From Deltaproteobacteria bacterium (GTDB taxonomy: Bacteria > Desulfobacterota > Desulfarculia > Adiutricales > Adiutricaceae), in assembly GCA_031279155.1 (NCBI GenBank), contig JAITJB010000182.1:1-26690 (forward strand): a stretch of 26,690 nt of DNA, written 5' to 3'. Each line of letters starts with the position of its first letter. The first letter of the stretch is position 1. The position numbers and the translations under genes are program-made. A model generated the notes under the pieces. It did not search any database. It saw only the letters and a list, made by a program, of their open reading frames with translations, and was not told the DNA's origin. This document shows, in pieces, positions 1 to 8,773 of the stretch.

Positions 1-313
1 CTTTATTGGCCGTGACCACGTGTTGGCCCGAGCCTAAAGCCTTAAGAACCAAGGTCTTAGCCGGCTCAATACCGCCAAATAGCTCGCAGACGACTTCGAT
101 CTGAGGGTTTCCGACCACCTCAAAGGGATCGGTTGTAAGTAAACCCTCGCTGGCCTCATATCGCCTGACCGCGCCTAGATCTCTAACCACGGCCTTAACT
201 AATTGGACTGGCCAGCCCAGTTTTTGGGTCAGTAGTGAGCCCTCCTGGCTTAAGACTTGGGCCACGCCCGCGCCGACCGTGCCGTAGCCTAAGAGACCAA
301 TTTTAGTAATCAT
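1..313 (-). CDS. hom: Homoserine dehydrogenase, N-terminal part (cut by window edge)
   Basis: This is the first ~104 residues of an NAD(P)-dependent homoserine dehydrogenase, which reduces aspartate semialdehyde to homoserine on the way to threonine and methionine. I translated it by hand from the ATG at 313. It begins MITKIGLLGYGTVGAGV, a Rossmann nucleotide-binding loop (GxGxxG class), and continues to the family signature VCELFGGIEPAK and then GQHVVTANK at the window edge, where the catalytic domain would follow. An AGGGA ribosome-binding site precedes the ATG. The gene lies 40 nt downstream of the hydrolase stop on the same strand, so the two may be co-transcribed. The C-terminal catalytic and any ACT domain lie outside the window, so completeness cannot be judged. 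Confidence 0.93.
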   Translation of the reverse strand, partial: MITKIGLLGYGTVGAGVAQVLSQEGSLLTQKLGWPVQLVKAVVRDLGAVRRYEASEGLLTTDPFEVVGNPQIEVVCELFGGIEPAKTLVLKALGSGQHVVTANK

Positions 314-324
314 AGTTTCCCTGA

Positions 325-364
325 TTTTCTGGTTTTACTAGTTTTCTAGCTTTCTAGTTTTCAG
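325..364. repeat. Degenerate ~8-9 bp tandem repeat
   Basis: Consecutive units TTTTCTGG, TTTTACTAG, TTTTCTAGC, TTTCTAG and TTTTCAG fill most of the short gap before hom. The hydrolase stop codon (354-356) lies inside the repeat. This is one of several such arrays in the window. Confidence 0.6.
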
Positions 365-1700
365 TTAAAAAATCCCCAAATATCTTGAAGATTTGGTTAA
401 ACGATTCGGTGACCTCTAAGTCGTGTTTGGCTGTGGCCGGGAAGGGATCCTCGTGGCGGTAGGGGTAGGGAAAGTCAAAGACTTTAACCTCGATACCCAC
501 GTCGCGGCGGCTGCCTTCGAGGGTGTTTATGACCTCAAAGGGCGGGACGACCTCATCTTGGGCCAGGGCCATGGCCAAGACTCTAGGGGATAAGGACCGG
601 AATTTATTTTCCCGGTAATCGATATCTAGCCTATAGTTCATAAGAGCCCGAAAATTGCGGCCAACTTCGCTCCCTCCTAAGACCTGCTCGAGCTTGGGAT
701 CGTTTCGGCGATGGCTGTCTAAATGCTCAACTAAAAAGGAATAGAGCTGAACGTTAGCTTGAGAGTCTAAAATAAATTTGGAAACCGGCGATAAGCGGTT
801 AAAAACCGGCCCGCCGCAGAAAGTTGCAAATTTAGACTCAGAAAATAGCCCGTCCGGATCGGTCATTATGGTTATCTCAGCTAAGAGAGTGCCGATGGAG
901 TAGGTAAAAAAATGGATCTTGGAATTGGCTTCAAAGGCCGGGTGGGCGCCCTCTCTAATCAGAGTTCCCAAATCGACTAAATCTTCATAGGACTGCAATC
1001 CCGACCAAAAAAATCTCGAGGGATCGCTATGCAAGCGGACGCTGATGGCGGCGTTAGATAGGGTAGAGCTAATAATATCAGGATATAAGCTTCGGCGGTA
1101 TTGGCTGACCTTCTGCATGACCCGGTTATTGTGCCACAGAACCGGGGCCCGGTTCATGTGGAAGGCGATGGGAAAGAGGACGACGGCGTGGCCAGTGAGC
1201 TCAAATAGCCTAAGGGCCATGGGTAGGTACTTGTCCCAGTGCCGCTCGTTGAAGCCGTGGAGGAGGATGATTAAGCTCTTGGTCTTGTCAGGCGGGCCAA
1301 AAACGTGATAGCGAAACTTTCGGTTTTCGGAGATTTCCTCATCAGGCGTTGAAAAGAGACTTTTAAGCTGGCTACCGCCTGGAATGTCGGCTAAGCAAGC
1401 CGGCACGCCTGGAGTTGGGGCAAAAGAAGAAAAGGATTTTGATTTAGAAGTAAAAGTAAAGTTTCTAACTATAGTAGAACCATTAAGATCTATTTTATCT
1501 ATATCGTAATTGATGGTATCTTTAAGTTTTTCAAAACCGGCCATGTAGCTGGTCAGATAGCTTATGGGCGCCGAACTTTTATTGTAATCACTTTTAGACT
1601 CACTTTGGCAATCACTATTGGACATTTCGCAGTTATTGGGTAAGTCGTCACTCTCGGCTAAGGGGCTTTTAGGGCTACAATTACTCGGGGTTTCGCTCAT
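354..1700 (-). CDS. Alpha/beta-hydrolase fold protein, substrate unknown
   Basis: A 448-residue protein starting at the ATG at 1700. A TTG 39 nt upstream would add 13 unconvincing residues. The first ~110 residues are polar, Ser/Asn/Asp-rich and probably disordered. The rest looks like a serine hydrolase: a strand-turn LIILLHGFNERHW (oxyanion-hole HG motif), a nucleophile elbow HFFTYSIGTLLAE with Ser in a YSIGT context, a late acid in LAMALAQDEVVPP, and a candidate catalytic His near the end (YRHEDPFP or AKHDLEV). There is no signal peptide, so it is probably cytoplasmic. The elbow lacks the first Gly of the classical GxSxG. The family resembles domain-of-unknown-function hydrolases; I cannot name a substrate. 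It lies between the lipoprotein/RNase operon and hom, separated from the former by a repeat-rich gap. Confidence 0.72.
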   Translation of the reverse strand: MSETPSNCSPKSPLAESDDLPNNCEMSNSDCQSESKSDYNKSSAPISYLTSYMAGFEKLKDTINYDIDKIDLNGSTIVRNFTFTSKSKSFSSFAPTPGVPACLADIPGGSQLKSLFSTPDEEISENRKFRYHVFGPPDKTKSLIILLHGFNERHWDKYLPMALRLFELTGHAVVLFPIAFHMNRAPVLWHNNRVMQKVSQYRRSLYPDIISSTLSNAAISVRLHSDPSRFFWSGLQSYEDLVDLGTLIREGAHPAFEANSKIHFFTYSIGTLLAEITIMTDPDGLFSESKFATFCGGPVFNRLSPVSKFILDSQANVQLYSFLVEHLDSHRRNDPKLEQVLGGSEVGRNFRALMNYRLDIDYRENKFRSLSPRVLAMALAQDEVVPPFEVINTLEGSRRDVGIEVKVFDFPYPYRHEDPFPATAKHDLEVTESFNQIFKIFGDFLTEN

Positions 1701-1760
1701 TTTAAGGAACCTTACTTTACTTTGATGACAGCCGGGCAACCGAGTTTAGCTAGAAGTGAC

Positions 1761-1890
1761 CTCAATAAGGCTCAATAAGGCTAAATTAGGCTAAACTAAG
1801 CTAACCTAGGGCTGGACCATGGCTTGACATGGCTTGACGTTGGCTTGACGTGGACCAGACGTGGGCTAGACAGCGCTAGACGGGCTGACC
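1761..1890. repeat. Two adjacent degenerate ~10-11 bp tandem repeat arrays
   Basis: The gap between the lipoprotein stop (1928) and the hydrolase start (1700) is mostly repeat. Positions 1761-1810 hold five exact-length 10-bp units: CTCAATAAGG twice, then CTAAATTAGG, CTAAACTAAG and CTAACCTAGG. Positions 1819-1890 hold a second series: ATGGCTTGAC twice, GTTGGCTTGAC, GTGGACCAGAC, GTGGGCTAGAC, AGCGCTAGAC and GGGCTGACC. Units decay along the array, as expected of local duplication followed by mutation. I see no convincing promoter or terminator here. Confidence 0.8.
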
Positions 1891-1927
1891 GGTTATAGTT
1901 TTCGGACTAGATCTAATCGGCAAATAA

Positions 1928-2455
1928 TCAGGGGACAGTCAAAGTCAAATGCAGGGGTTCGGGGCTGAGATCGCGGTTTAGGCCTCGGTACAGAGGGTCG
2001 CGGTAGCGGGCAAAGGACTGGCGAGCGTCGAGATCCCATTGGTAGGTTTGACCCGTGGTCTTTAAGGTCACCAAGAGATCCACCGGGTATTCTACGACCA
2101 CGTCGCCGGTCTTTAAGGCGCTCTTATCGTAGACGGCCACGGTGGATACAGAAATAGTCAATTGGCCATTAGAATCAGTGAGCCCCTGGCCATCAATCGG
2201 GCTCTTGACCGCGCCCGGGCTAGTCATGGCCACGGTAACGCTCTGGTGGGCAAGAGGGGAAAAATCGCTCTCCCGCTCAAAAGTAAGGATAAGCAGCCGC
2301 CCGTGGCCTGTCGGGGCTTCTAAGCCCGACAGGCCATTTTCAAATCGCTGAGGGTAAGAGCAGCCTGAGAAAATAAATAATAAAAAAACTAACAATCCCA
2401 AAAGGAGAGAATAATTACTCAGGCTATTAGTTTTAAAAGGCAAGAGCCGCATCAT
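1928..2455 (-). CDS. Small predicted lipoprotein
   Basis: About 175 residues from the ATG at 2455; a second in-frame ATG follows immediately at 2452. An N-terminal positively charged stretch is followed by a hydrophobic core, LLLGLLVFLLFIFSGC, ending in a lipobox-like FSGC with the lipidated Cys near residue 32. The mature part contains a strand-rich region (HGRLLILTFERE, TVAMTSPGAV, GQLTISVSTVAVYD, VVVEYPVDLLVTLK) that could be an Ig-like or transthyretin-like beta domain. The family is not recognised. The start lies 23 nt inside the 3' end of the RNase E/G gene, which implies translational coupling. A much longer in-frame reading upstream is only the RNase gene in another frame. Confidence 0.7.
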   Translation of the reverse strand: MMRLLPFKTNSLSNYSLLLGLLVFLLFIFSGCSYPQRFENGLSGLEAPTGHGRLLILTFERESDFSPLAHQSVTVAMTSPGAVKSPIDGQGLTDSNGQLTISVSTVAVYDKSALKTGDVVVEYPVDLLVTLKTTGQTYQWDLDARQSFARYRDPLYRGLNRDLSPEPLHLTLTVP

Positions 2456-4241
2456 AGTCACTGTCGCTATTTTTGGCGTAATCGCTGCGTCCCCGGCGGT
2501 TTGAGCGGCGGGAGCGGTTAAATTTAGAGTCGTGACTATTGGCTTTAGACTCGTGATTATGTGGCGGACGGTTATCGTTGTTATGGTTATTATGGCTATT
2601 ATGGCTGTTATGGATGGGTCGGCCGTTACCACCCTTATCAAACCCGTTCGATTGAAAATGCGGGGCCGAAGGGCGGCGCTCGACCTCATCAGGGTCGAAG
2701 GCCTCATGACCCAACTCATCTTCATAAATACCCCTGGCCACGTGTCCAGGCTTTAAGGGTTCGGTCTCTTGAGAGCGCCTTACCGGCTCCATATCAAATT
2801 GACCAGGGGGTAGGGCGGGATCGCCAGTAAGAATGAGCCTAGCTTCGTAGCGCTCTTCTAAGCGGCTAATATCGAGCCGCTTGTAATTTAATAGATAATG
2901 AGCCACGTCGGGATTGAGCTTGACCAGAAGAGAACCAAAACCACCCTTACTCATCATATGGGCGGCCTGGCGCAAAAAGCCCAATGACGCCGCTTCGCTG
3001 GTCTTAACCAAGCCCCGGCCCTGGCAGTGGGGACAGGTGATGTGGCTACCGGTCTCAATGGAGGGCCTTAGCCTCTGGCGGGTCAGTTCCAGGAGGCCAA
3101 ACTTAGAAATCGAGCTAAAATCGGTCTTGGCCTTATCGACTTTAGTGGCCTCGCGAATGCGCTTTTCGATTTCTCGGCGGTGGCGCTCTTCGCGCATATC
3201 GATAAAATCGACGACCACTAAGCCGCCGAGGTCCCTTAACCTTAGCTGGCGAGCCACCTCATCGGCGGCCTCTAAGTTGGTGGTATAGGCGGTGTCTTCG
3301 AGATTATCTTCTTTGGTGCCCTTACCGCTATTGACGTCAATGGAAACAAGCGCTTCGGTCGGGGTGATGACAATTGAGCCGCCGCTTTTGAGCTTGACCT
3401 GGTTTTGGAAGATGGTGGCCAGTTGATCTTCGAGCTGATGGCGCGCGAAGATGGGCCTTTTTTCCTTGTGGTATTTAACGATTTTCTGCTGACCAGGGGC
3501 AATGTCTTTGATGTATTCGACAACTTTGGCGAAAGTTGCCTGATCGTCAACTAAGATCTCTTTAACATCTGAGGTATAGTGATCTCTTAAAATCTTAATA
3601 GCCAGGTCCTGCTCGCGGTAGATTAGGCTTGGCGCCGGGGCCTCTTGGGCCCGGCGCCTGATGTCCTCCCAGAGGTTATGGACCTGGAAGAGATCTTCGG
3701 CTAATTCTTTTTTGGTCCGATCTTGAGCCACGGTGCGGACAATGTAGCTCAGGCCGTCGGGCACGGGGAGGGAATCGGAAATCGTTCTTAAGCGGACTCT
3801 CTCGCGGTCGCTTTCAATGCGCCGGCTGATGCCTACGTTTTCGCGGCCAGGGGTTAAGACTATAAACCTACCAGCTAAAGATACGTAAGTTGTAAGCCCG
3901 GCCCCCTTGATTTGGGAGGGCTCGCGCATGACCTGGACTAAGATGTTCTGGCCCTTTCGCAAACACCGCCTGATGTCAGGGTGGCGGCCGCAGGACTCTT
4001 CGAGGAAATACTCGGGGTGAATATCAGCTAATTGAAGAAATCCATTGCGTTCGTAGCCGTAGTTGACGAAACAAGCCTGAAGACCAGGCTCGATGTTTTG
4101 GATGACCCCCTTGTAGATATTAGAAAGACTAAGTTGCTTGAGACTGGAGTCGGAATAGTACTCCTGAAGCCGCCCTTCGCTATCGAGCATGGCTACTCGG
4201 CATTCTTCGGGATCGGCGGCATTAATGATGATTTTATCCAC
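2433..4241 (-). CDS. rng: Ribonuclease E/G family endoribonuclease
   Basis: A 602-residue single-strand endoribonuclease acting in rRNA processing and mRNA decay. The start at 4241 has a GAGGAG ribosome-binding site. Residues ~37-120 form the S1 RNA-binding domain (IYKGVIQNIEPGLQACFVNYG). The Mg-binding DNase I-like site is seen as VSIDVNSGKG (near residue 304) and VVDFIDMRE (near 345), and the zinc-link is CPHCQGRG (near 405). The length and lack of a long scaffold domain fit RNase G or short RNase E. The C-terminal ~60 residues are His/Asn/Arg-rich low complexity (repeating HNSHNNHNND, then SRRSNRRGR), possibly an RNA-binding tail, and the DNA there is a 9-bp tandem repeat. The lipoprotein gene overlaps its end. 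rng versus rne cannot be settled from sequence alone. Confidence 0.92.
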   Translation of the reverse strand: MDKIIINAADPEECRVAMLDSEGRLQEYYSDSSLKQLSLSNIYKGVIQNIEPGLQACFVNYGYERNGFLQLADIHPEYFLEESCGRHPDIRRCLRKGQNILVQVMREPSQIKGAGLTTYVSLAGRFIVLTPGRENVGISRRIESDRERVRLRTISDSLPVPDGLSYIVRTVAQDRTKKELAEDLFQVHNLWEDIRRRAQEAPAPSLIYREQDLAIKILRDHYTSDVKEILVDDQATFAKVVEYIKDIAPGQQKIVKYHKEKRPIFARHQLEDQLATIFQNQVKLKSGGSIVITPTEALVSIDVNSGKGTKEDNLEDTAYTTNLEAADEVARQLRLRDLGGLVVVDFIDMREERHRREIEKRIREATKVDKAKTDFSSISKFGLLELTRQRLRPSIETGSHITCPHCQGRGLVKTSEAASLGFLRQAAHMMSKGGFGSLLVKLNPDVAHYLLNYKRLDISRLEERYEARLILTGDPALPPGQFDMEPVRRSQETEPLKPGHVARGIYEDELGHEAFDPDEVERRPSAPHFQSNGFDKGGNGRPIHNSHNSHNNHNNDNRPPHNHESKANSHDSKFNRSRRSNRRGRSDYAKNSDSDYDAALAF

Positions 4242-4287
4242 TTCTACTCCTCTGTGGGATAAGTTCCTTGTATTTTTTTAAACTAGC

Positions 4288-4346
4288 CCGAGATCTTGTT
4301 GGGTGTTTTGGCTCTAGGTCTATTTTTGACCTCAGTGTGATCTCGG
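4288..4346 (-). other. Nested inverted repeat between activase stop and RNase E/G start
   Basis: The 8-bp arms CCGAGATC at 4288-4295 and GATCTCGG at 4339-4346 can pair. Inside lies a second hairpin, AGGTC (4316-4320) with GACCT (4328-4332) around a 7-nt A/T loop. On the leftward transcript this forms a two-level structure starting in the last codons of the activase gene and ending ~46 nt before the RNase start. It is followed by an A-run, not a U-run, so it is not a standard terminator. It may be an mRNA processing or RNase-feedback element. Confidence 0.4.
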
Positions 4347-7300
4347 ACTTTTAAAATTATGGACTTGATACATGAAGGCTTCCAGACGGGCCTGAGTATT
4401 GGTTTGACTCTGGCCGTCGAAGGCTAAATTAATGGCCGGCATGCCTGAGGCTTGGTCGCGCAAGTCGGAGGTAAGACCGCTGACGATCATGCCGGGCATG
4501 CAGGTAAATGGCATGACATTAACTAAGCCCTTGGCCCCGTGTTGAAAAAACTCTAAGCCTTTACCGAGCGATAAAATGGCTTCGCCCTGGAAGGCGCGGT
4601 TGAGAAAGCGCTCGCCAAAGTCGATTACTTCTGAGACCGGCGGGTCCGTGGCCCCATCGGGGAAGAAGCCTCGCCAGGCTTTAGCTAGGCGGTTTAAGTC
4701 GAGCCCCTGAATTAAGCTGGTAAGATTAAAGGCCATGGTCTTAAGCCATTTACCGACTCTTTTGGCCCGCATGGCGTTGACAAAACCTACGTAAAAGATC
4801 CATTCACTAAAGGGTGGGCAGAGGATTTCAGCGCCCAAGGCTTCTAGACGGCGGATGACCTCCTCGTTGGCAAAGCTGTTGTGGCGGACGTAAATTTCTC
4901 CGACTACCCCGACCTTAGGTTTAGAATTGAGAGATTTTAAGCGGGCCGCTTCAAAGCGTTCCCGGGCTCTAGCTAAAGCTTTAGAAATAGCTCGGAGGTT
5001 ATCTTGTTCAAGAACCGCTACGACCTCAGTAAGACTATCTTGGTAGGCCTGGTCAGCTAGGCCGGGTCTAGTCTCACGAGGCCTCGTGTGAAGTAAAGCT
5101 TTTTGCAGTAAATCTACGGCCACCAAACCCCGCCAGGCGTTTCGGGATAGGGCTGTCCCACTTTTAGTCGAGCCAGCGCGGTTAAGGGCCTCATACATGC
5201 CGCCGGTCTGATCGATACTTACAACTTCTAGGCCCTCAAATCCCAGCCTCTTCATGACGAGACTAATATATCGGCTGTACTGGCCAAAGCGGCAGGGACC
5301 GTTGGAGGACGGCATAAAGAGAGCGGAGGAGGCGGGATCAAAATCTTTTTGCTTAGTTAGCTTAACGAAGTCGCCGACCGTTAGAACTAGGGGATAGCAT
5401 TCTTTGCCCGAGGTCTGAGAGCGGCCCAGCTCTATGGTTTCAGCGTCAGACTCTGGCAGAGAAATAGCGTTTAGGCCGGCTGATCGGAAGACGGCGGCTA
5501 TGGCCTTGGTGTGATCGCACATGGGGGGGATGTAGATAACCTGACCGCGCTTAGGACCCCGGGAAACCTTAAGGGGCTTGGCCGGGTAGCGGGGCTCGCG
5601 GCCTTGCCTAGCAATTCTGGCCTTGCGGGCTTTTAAGGAATCTAGGAAGGCTTCTAAGCGGGTAACGGCCCCCACGTCGGAAGAGTGCTCGTCGATTTCA
5701 ATTTCCAGAAAAGGTTTTTTGCCCAATAGATGCTTAAAAAAATGCAAAATAAAAGAGTCTGGACCGCAGCCGAAGTTGGAGATGTAGAGTCCCTCTAAGC
5801 GGTCGTCAGCCGAGATGGCGGTAGCGGCGGCTGTTATCTTCTGACCGTAGCGCCAATAGTGAGACATGGGTTCATCATGGGTGGAATCTAAGGGCAGTAA
5901 ATCCATGGGCAGAGCTAAGATGCCCAAGTCTGCAATTTTCTGGTTAAGCCTTAAATTTAGGCCTGGATCAAAGCCGTTGTAGGGTCGGCCTACGACGACC
6001 ATGGCCAGATCGTCGGGTCCTAGGGTAGCTAGGATCTCTCGACCTTTGTCTTGAAGGGTTTTTTGGAAAGATTCTAAGGCTTTTAGGGCCAGAGGTATGG
6101 CCGCTTTTACTTGTGAGGCGGATATTGACGCTTTAGCGGCAATATCGATTAGCGAGTTAGTTAGAGATTTTTCTCCCTCGCTAAAGAAGACCGGCCCGGT
6201 CAAAAAGAGAGGCTCTTTAAGATCTAAGGCCGAAGAGGCCGTAAAGGCCAGGGTTTGGGCGTAGGGACAGGCGGCGTTGTCCGGGGCCCCTTGGTTAGCT
6301 GAGGCCGGCATGTTGACCATGGAAGGCAGAAAAATGTGATCTACATTTTTACTTTTGAGATCTAAAATGTGGCCGTGGGCGGCTTTGATGGGGAAGCAAA
6401 AGTCCGATTCCGTCCGCTCGCAGCCTTGGTGGATGATGGTTTTGTTGGTTGGCGATGACCAGATTGGCTCAAAACCTAAGGCCGCCCAAAAGACCGACCA
6501 GAAGGGCCCGAGCTCGGCAAAAAACATGGTTCTGATTAAGCCAATTTTAGGGCGGGATTCTTGGCTTTCGGTCGATAGGATTTGGGCTAACTCCGGGGGA
6601 TTGAAGCAAGCTTGGGATCTAAAGGCAAATAGATCCGGAAAGCGAGATGTCTTGGCCGCCCTGGCCCCATCTTCTTCGTAGCGGTCGCAGCGCGACCCGT
6701 AGAAAAATGGCCGTCCGCCCTCGACGGTAACCTTTCTTATCTCGCAGCGGTTGGCGCAGTGACGGCATTCAAAGCTCTTGATCTGGTAGCCCCGGCGGGT
6801 TAGATCAAAACCCACGAAGCTTGATTTTTCCCAAGTGCGCCTGTCTCTAGCGATCATAGCCGCCCCGACCGCCCCGGTGACGTCAGCGTTATCCGGGACG
6901 GTAACAGATCTGCCGAGCTTAGAGGCGAAAGCTGCGGCCACGCCTTGATTAAAACTCGTCCCACCTTGGAAAAAAATGTTTTGGCCAATGTGTCTAGTTT
7001 CAACTACGCGGCCTAAGTAGTTAGCTACGATGCCGTGGCAGAGACCGGCAGTTAGATCTTTTAAGTCAACGCCATTTTGCTGGTGGTGAACGAGATCGCT
7101 TTCCATAAAGACCGTACAGCGCTCGCCTAAGGCTACGGGCCCTTTAGCTGAAAGAGCTAATTCCCCAAATTCGCCTTTGATTTCTAAGCCCAATTTATCG
7201 GCTTGTTCTTCTAAAAACGAACCCGTTCCAGCGGCGCAGGCCTTATTCATCATGAAGTCTACGATGACGCCGTCTTGGATAGAAATATACTTAGAATCTT

Positions 7301-8657
7301 GGCCGCCAATTTCAAAAATAGTATCGACTGCCGGATCGATGGCTACAGCGGCCGTAGCCTGGGCGGTTATCTCATTTACGGTCATATCGGCGCCAAGGTA
7401 GTCGGCCGTTAAGTACCGTCCAGAACCTGTGGCGCAGGCCCCTAAGACATTGGCTTTACCATCAACTTCGGGGCAGATGGCGGCAAATCCCTTGGCAATG
7501 GCTTCCAATGGCCTTCCAGCTGTTGGTAGATACTGCCTAGCCACCAAGCGGCCTTGGGGGGTAACTAAGGCCACGTTAGTTGAAACCGATCCCACGTCAA
7601 CGCCAATGTAGACGTCAACAGGATCCTTATGGCTTACCTTTGACCAATCAAACTCTGCCGTCTTAGGGGAGCGAGTGGGCCGGACGAGGGGAGGGAGGCG
7701 TGTGGGGTTGGAGTGAGCGTCTCGGGTGAAGGCCGTTAATTTATCGAGCTTAATTCCGGTAGGTTGGTTAGCATTAATTCTATTTTTAAGTTTATCTCTA
7801 ACATTATCTTGAACAATATCTTTGGCAACATCTCTAACCTCTGACACAATAACCTCCGCCGCCCCGGCGGCGGCGAAGACTAAGTGGTGGGGCGGAATGT
7901 TTAGGCCGCTATCGTCGAGCTCTAAGATCTCTTTGAGGGCCCTGGCTAAGCCAGGGTTTTTGGCCACCCCGCCCACAAATAAGACCGGCGGGGTCAGCGG
8001 TCGGCCCTTGGCCAGACCGCTTTTTAAGTTTCTGGCCATGGCCAGACATAAGCCGTAGATTATCTCGTAGTCAGGCGTAGCCGATTGCTGCAGATGGATC
8101 ATGTCGCTTTTGGCGAAAACGCTACACCTACCGGCCACCCTCGGCGGGACCTGGCTATCTAAAGCCAATTGCCCAAAGCGGCTGATGTCATAGCCTAGCC
8201 TATGGGCCTGTTGATCTAAAAAAGAACCTGTTCCAGCCGCGCATATGGCGTTCATGGCAAAATCAGATAGGATTAAGCCGAGCTGCGGATCTTGACCAAA
8301 CCACAAGAGCTTGGTGTCTTCGCCGCCAATATCAATGAGGTTTTTGGTGTCAGGGGAATACCTGCGGGCAGCTAATGTGAGGGCCATGATCTCGCCCACG
8401 GCTTGGCCGCCCAAAAGCTCAGCTAAGCGCCCGGCTGAAACTCCGGTGACCCCTGGGGCGTGGATGGAAGCTGGATCGTAACTTTTAAAAAGATCTTCAA
8501 GACAAGATAGAGCGGTAGCGTACGGCCGGCCATGATGGCGAGCATAGATATCGGCAAGTAGTCGACCAGAGCCATCTAAAAGGGCTAGCTTGACACTTAT
8601 AGAACCCGCATCCAGACCTAAAAACAAGTCGGATTCAAAGCCAGGGTTTAATGGCAT
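4332..8657 (-). CDS. Double-domain 2-hydroxyacyl-CoA dehydratase activase (BadF/BadG/BcrA/BcrD ATPase family)
   Basis: A 1441-residue fusion. The first ATPase domain (residues ~10-275) opens LFLGLDAGSISVKLALLD; a second (~348-600) opens VYIGVDVGSVSTNVALVT. Both are actin/Hsp70-like phosphate loops. Each domain has the activase cysteine motif, NAICAAGTGSF near residue 137 and NKACAAGTGSF near 470, where the family binds a [4Fe-4S] cluster between subunits. A Cys cluster CRHCANRC follows near 630, then a DUF2229-like region (IGLIRTMFFAELGPFW) and an HgdB-like C-terminal region with several conserved Cys. Characterised activases use ATP to drive one-electron transfer to radical dehydratases or aryl-CoA reductases; long fusions of this architecture are common in anaerobes but their substrate is mostly unknown. 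No separate dehydratase subunits lie nearby. The inter-domain linker (~275-345) is variable and coded by short tandem repeats. The ATG at 8657 has AAGGA about 10 nt upstream. Confidence 0.9.
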   Translation of the reverse strand: MPLNPGFESDLFLGLDAGSISVKLALLDGSGRLLADIYARHHGRPYATALSCLEDLFKSYDPASIHAPGVTGVSAGRLAELLGGQAVGEIMALTLAARRYSPDTKNLIDIGGEDTKLLWFGQDPQLGLILSDFAMNAICAAGTGSFLDQQAHRLGYDISRFGQLALDSQVPPRVAGRCSVFAKSDMIHLQQSATPDYEIIYGLCLAMARNLKSGLAKGRPLTPPVLFVGGVAKNPGLARALKEILELDDSGLNIPPHHLVFAAAGAAEVIVSEVRDVAKDIVQDNVRDKLKNRINANQPTGIKLDKLTAFTRDAHSNPTRLPPLVRPTRSPKTAEFDWSKVSHKDPVDVYIGVDVGSVSTNVALVTPQGRLVARQYLPTAGRPLEAIAKGFAAICPEVDGKANVLGACATGSGRYLTADYLGADMTVNEITAQATAAVAIDPAVDTIFEIGGQDSKYISIQDGVIVDFMMNKACAAGTGSFLEEQADKLGLEIKGEFGELALSAKGPVALGERCTVFMESDLVHHQQNGVDLKDLTAGLCHGIVANYLGRVVETRHIGQNIFFQGGTSFNQGVAAAFASKLGRSVTVPDNADVTGAVGAAMIARDRRTWEKSSFVGFDLTRRGYQIKSFECRHCANRCEIRKVTVEGGRPFFYGSRCDRYEEDGARAAKTSRFPDLFAFRSQACFNPPELAQILSTESQESRPKIGLIRTMFFAELGPFWSVFWAALGFEPIWSSPTNKTIIHQGCERTESDFCFPIKAAHGHILDLKSKNVDHIFLPSMVNMPASANQGAPDNAACPYAQTLAFTASSALDLKEPLFLTGPVFFSEGEKSLTNSLIDIAAKASISASQVKAAIPLALKALESFQKTLQDKGREILATLGPDDLAMVVVGRPYNGFDPGLNLRLNQKIADLGILALPMDLLPLDSTHDEPMSHYWRYGQKITAAATAISADDRLEGLYISNFGCGPDSFILHFFKHLLGKKPFLEIEIDEHSSDVGAVTRLEAFLDSLKARKARIARQGREPRYPAKPLKVSRGPKRGQVIYIPPMCDHTKAIAAVFRSAGLNAISLPESDAETIELGRSQTSGKECYPLVLTVGDFVKLTKQKDFDPASSALFMPSSNGPCRFGQYSRYISLVMKRLGFEGLEVVSIDQTGGMYEALNRAGSTKSGTALSRNAWRGLVAVDLLQKALLHTRPRETRPGLADQAYQDSLTEVVAVLEQDNLRAISKALARARERFEAARLKSLNSKPKVGVVGEIYVRHNSFANEEVIRRLEALGAEILCPPFSEWIFYVGFVNAMRAKRVGKWLKTMAFNLTSLIQGLDLNRLAKAWRGFFPDGATDPPVSEVIDFGERFLNRAFQGEAILSLGKGLEFFQHGAKGLVNVMPFTCMPGMIVSGLTSDLRDQASGMPAINLAFDGQSQTNTQARLEAFMYQVHNFKSPRSH

Positions 8658-8715
8658 TGCATGGAAATCCTTAATTGGAGAGACTATTTATCGATTTTAT
8701 CGGTTTCGATCGATT

Positions 8716-8729
8716 CGTATCGCGATACG
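8716..8729. promoter_or_regulatory. 14-bp perfect palindrome, possible operator
   Basis: CGTATCGCGATACG is its own reverse complement. It sits 59 bp upstream of the activase start, where a dimeric regulator could bind. No regulator gene is adjacent, so the role is inference. The surrounding sequence has several CGAT units at about 10-bp spacing, so it might be a by-product of repeat expansion. Confidence 0.35.
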
Positions 8730-8773
8730 ATCGCGTCTCTTTTTGTGATTTTATAAATCCGGGTAGCCGCAGA

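Noticed and set aside
1761..1890. CRISPR array
   Set aside because: Units are 10-11 bp, contiguous and degenerate, with no spacers; no cas genes in the window.
2914..3288. Rightward 124-residue open frame inside the RNase E/G gene
   Set aside because: It is antisense to a well-supported gene, and has no recognisable domain.
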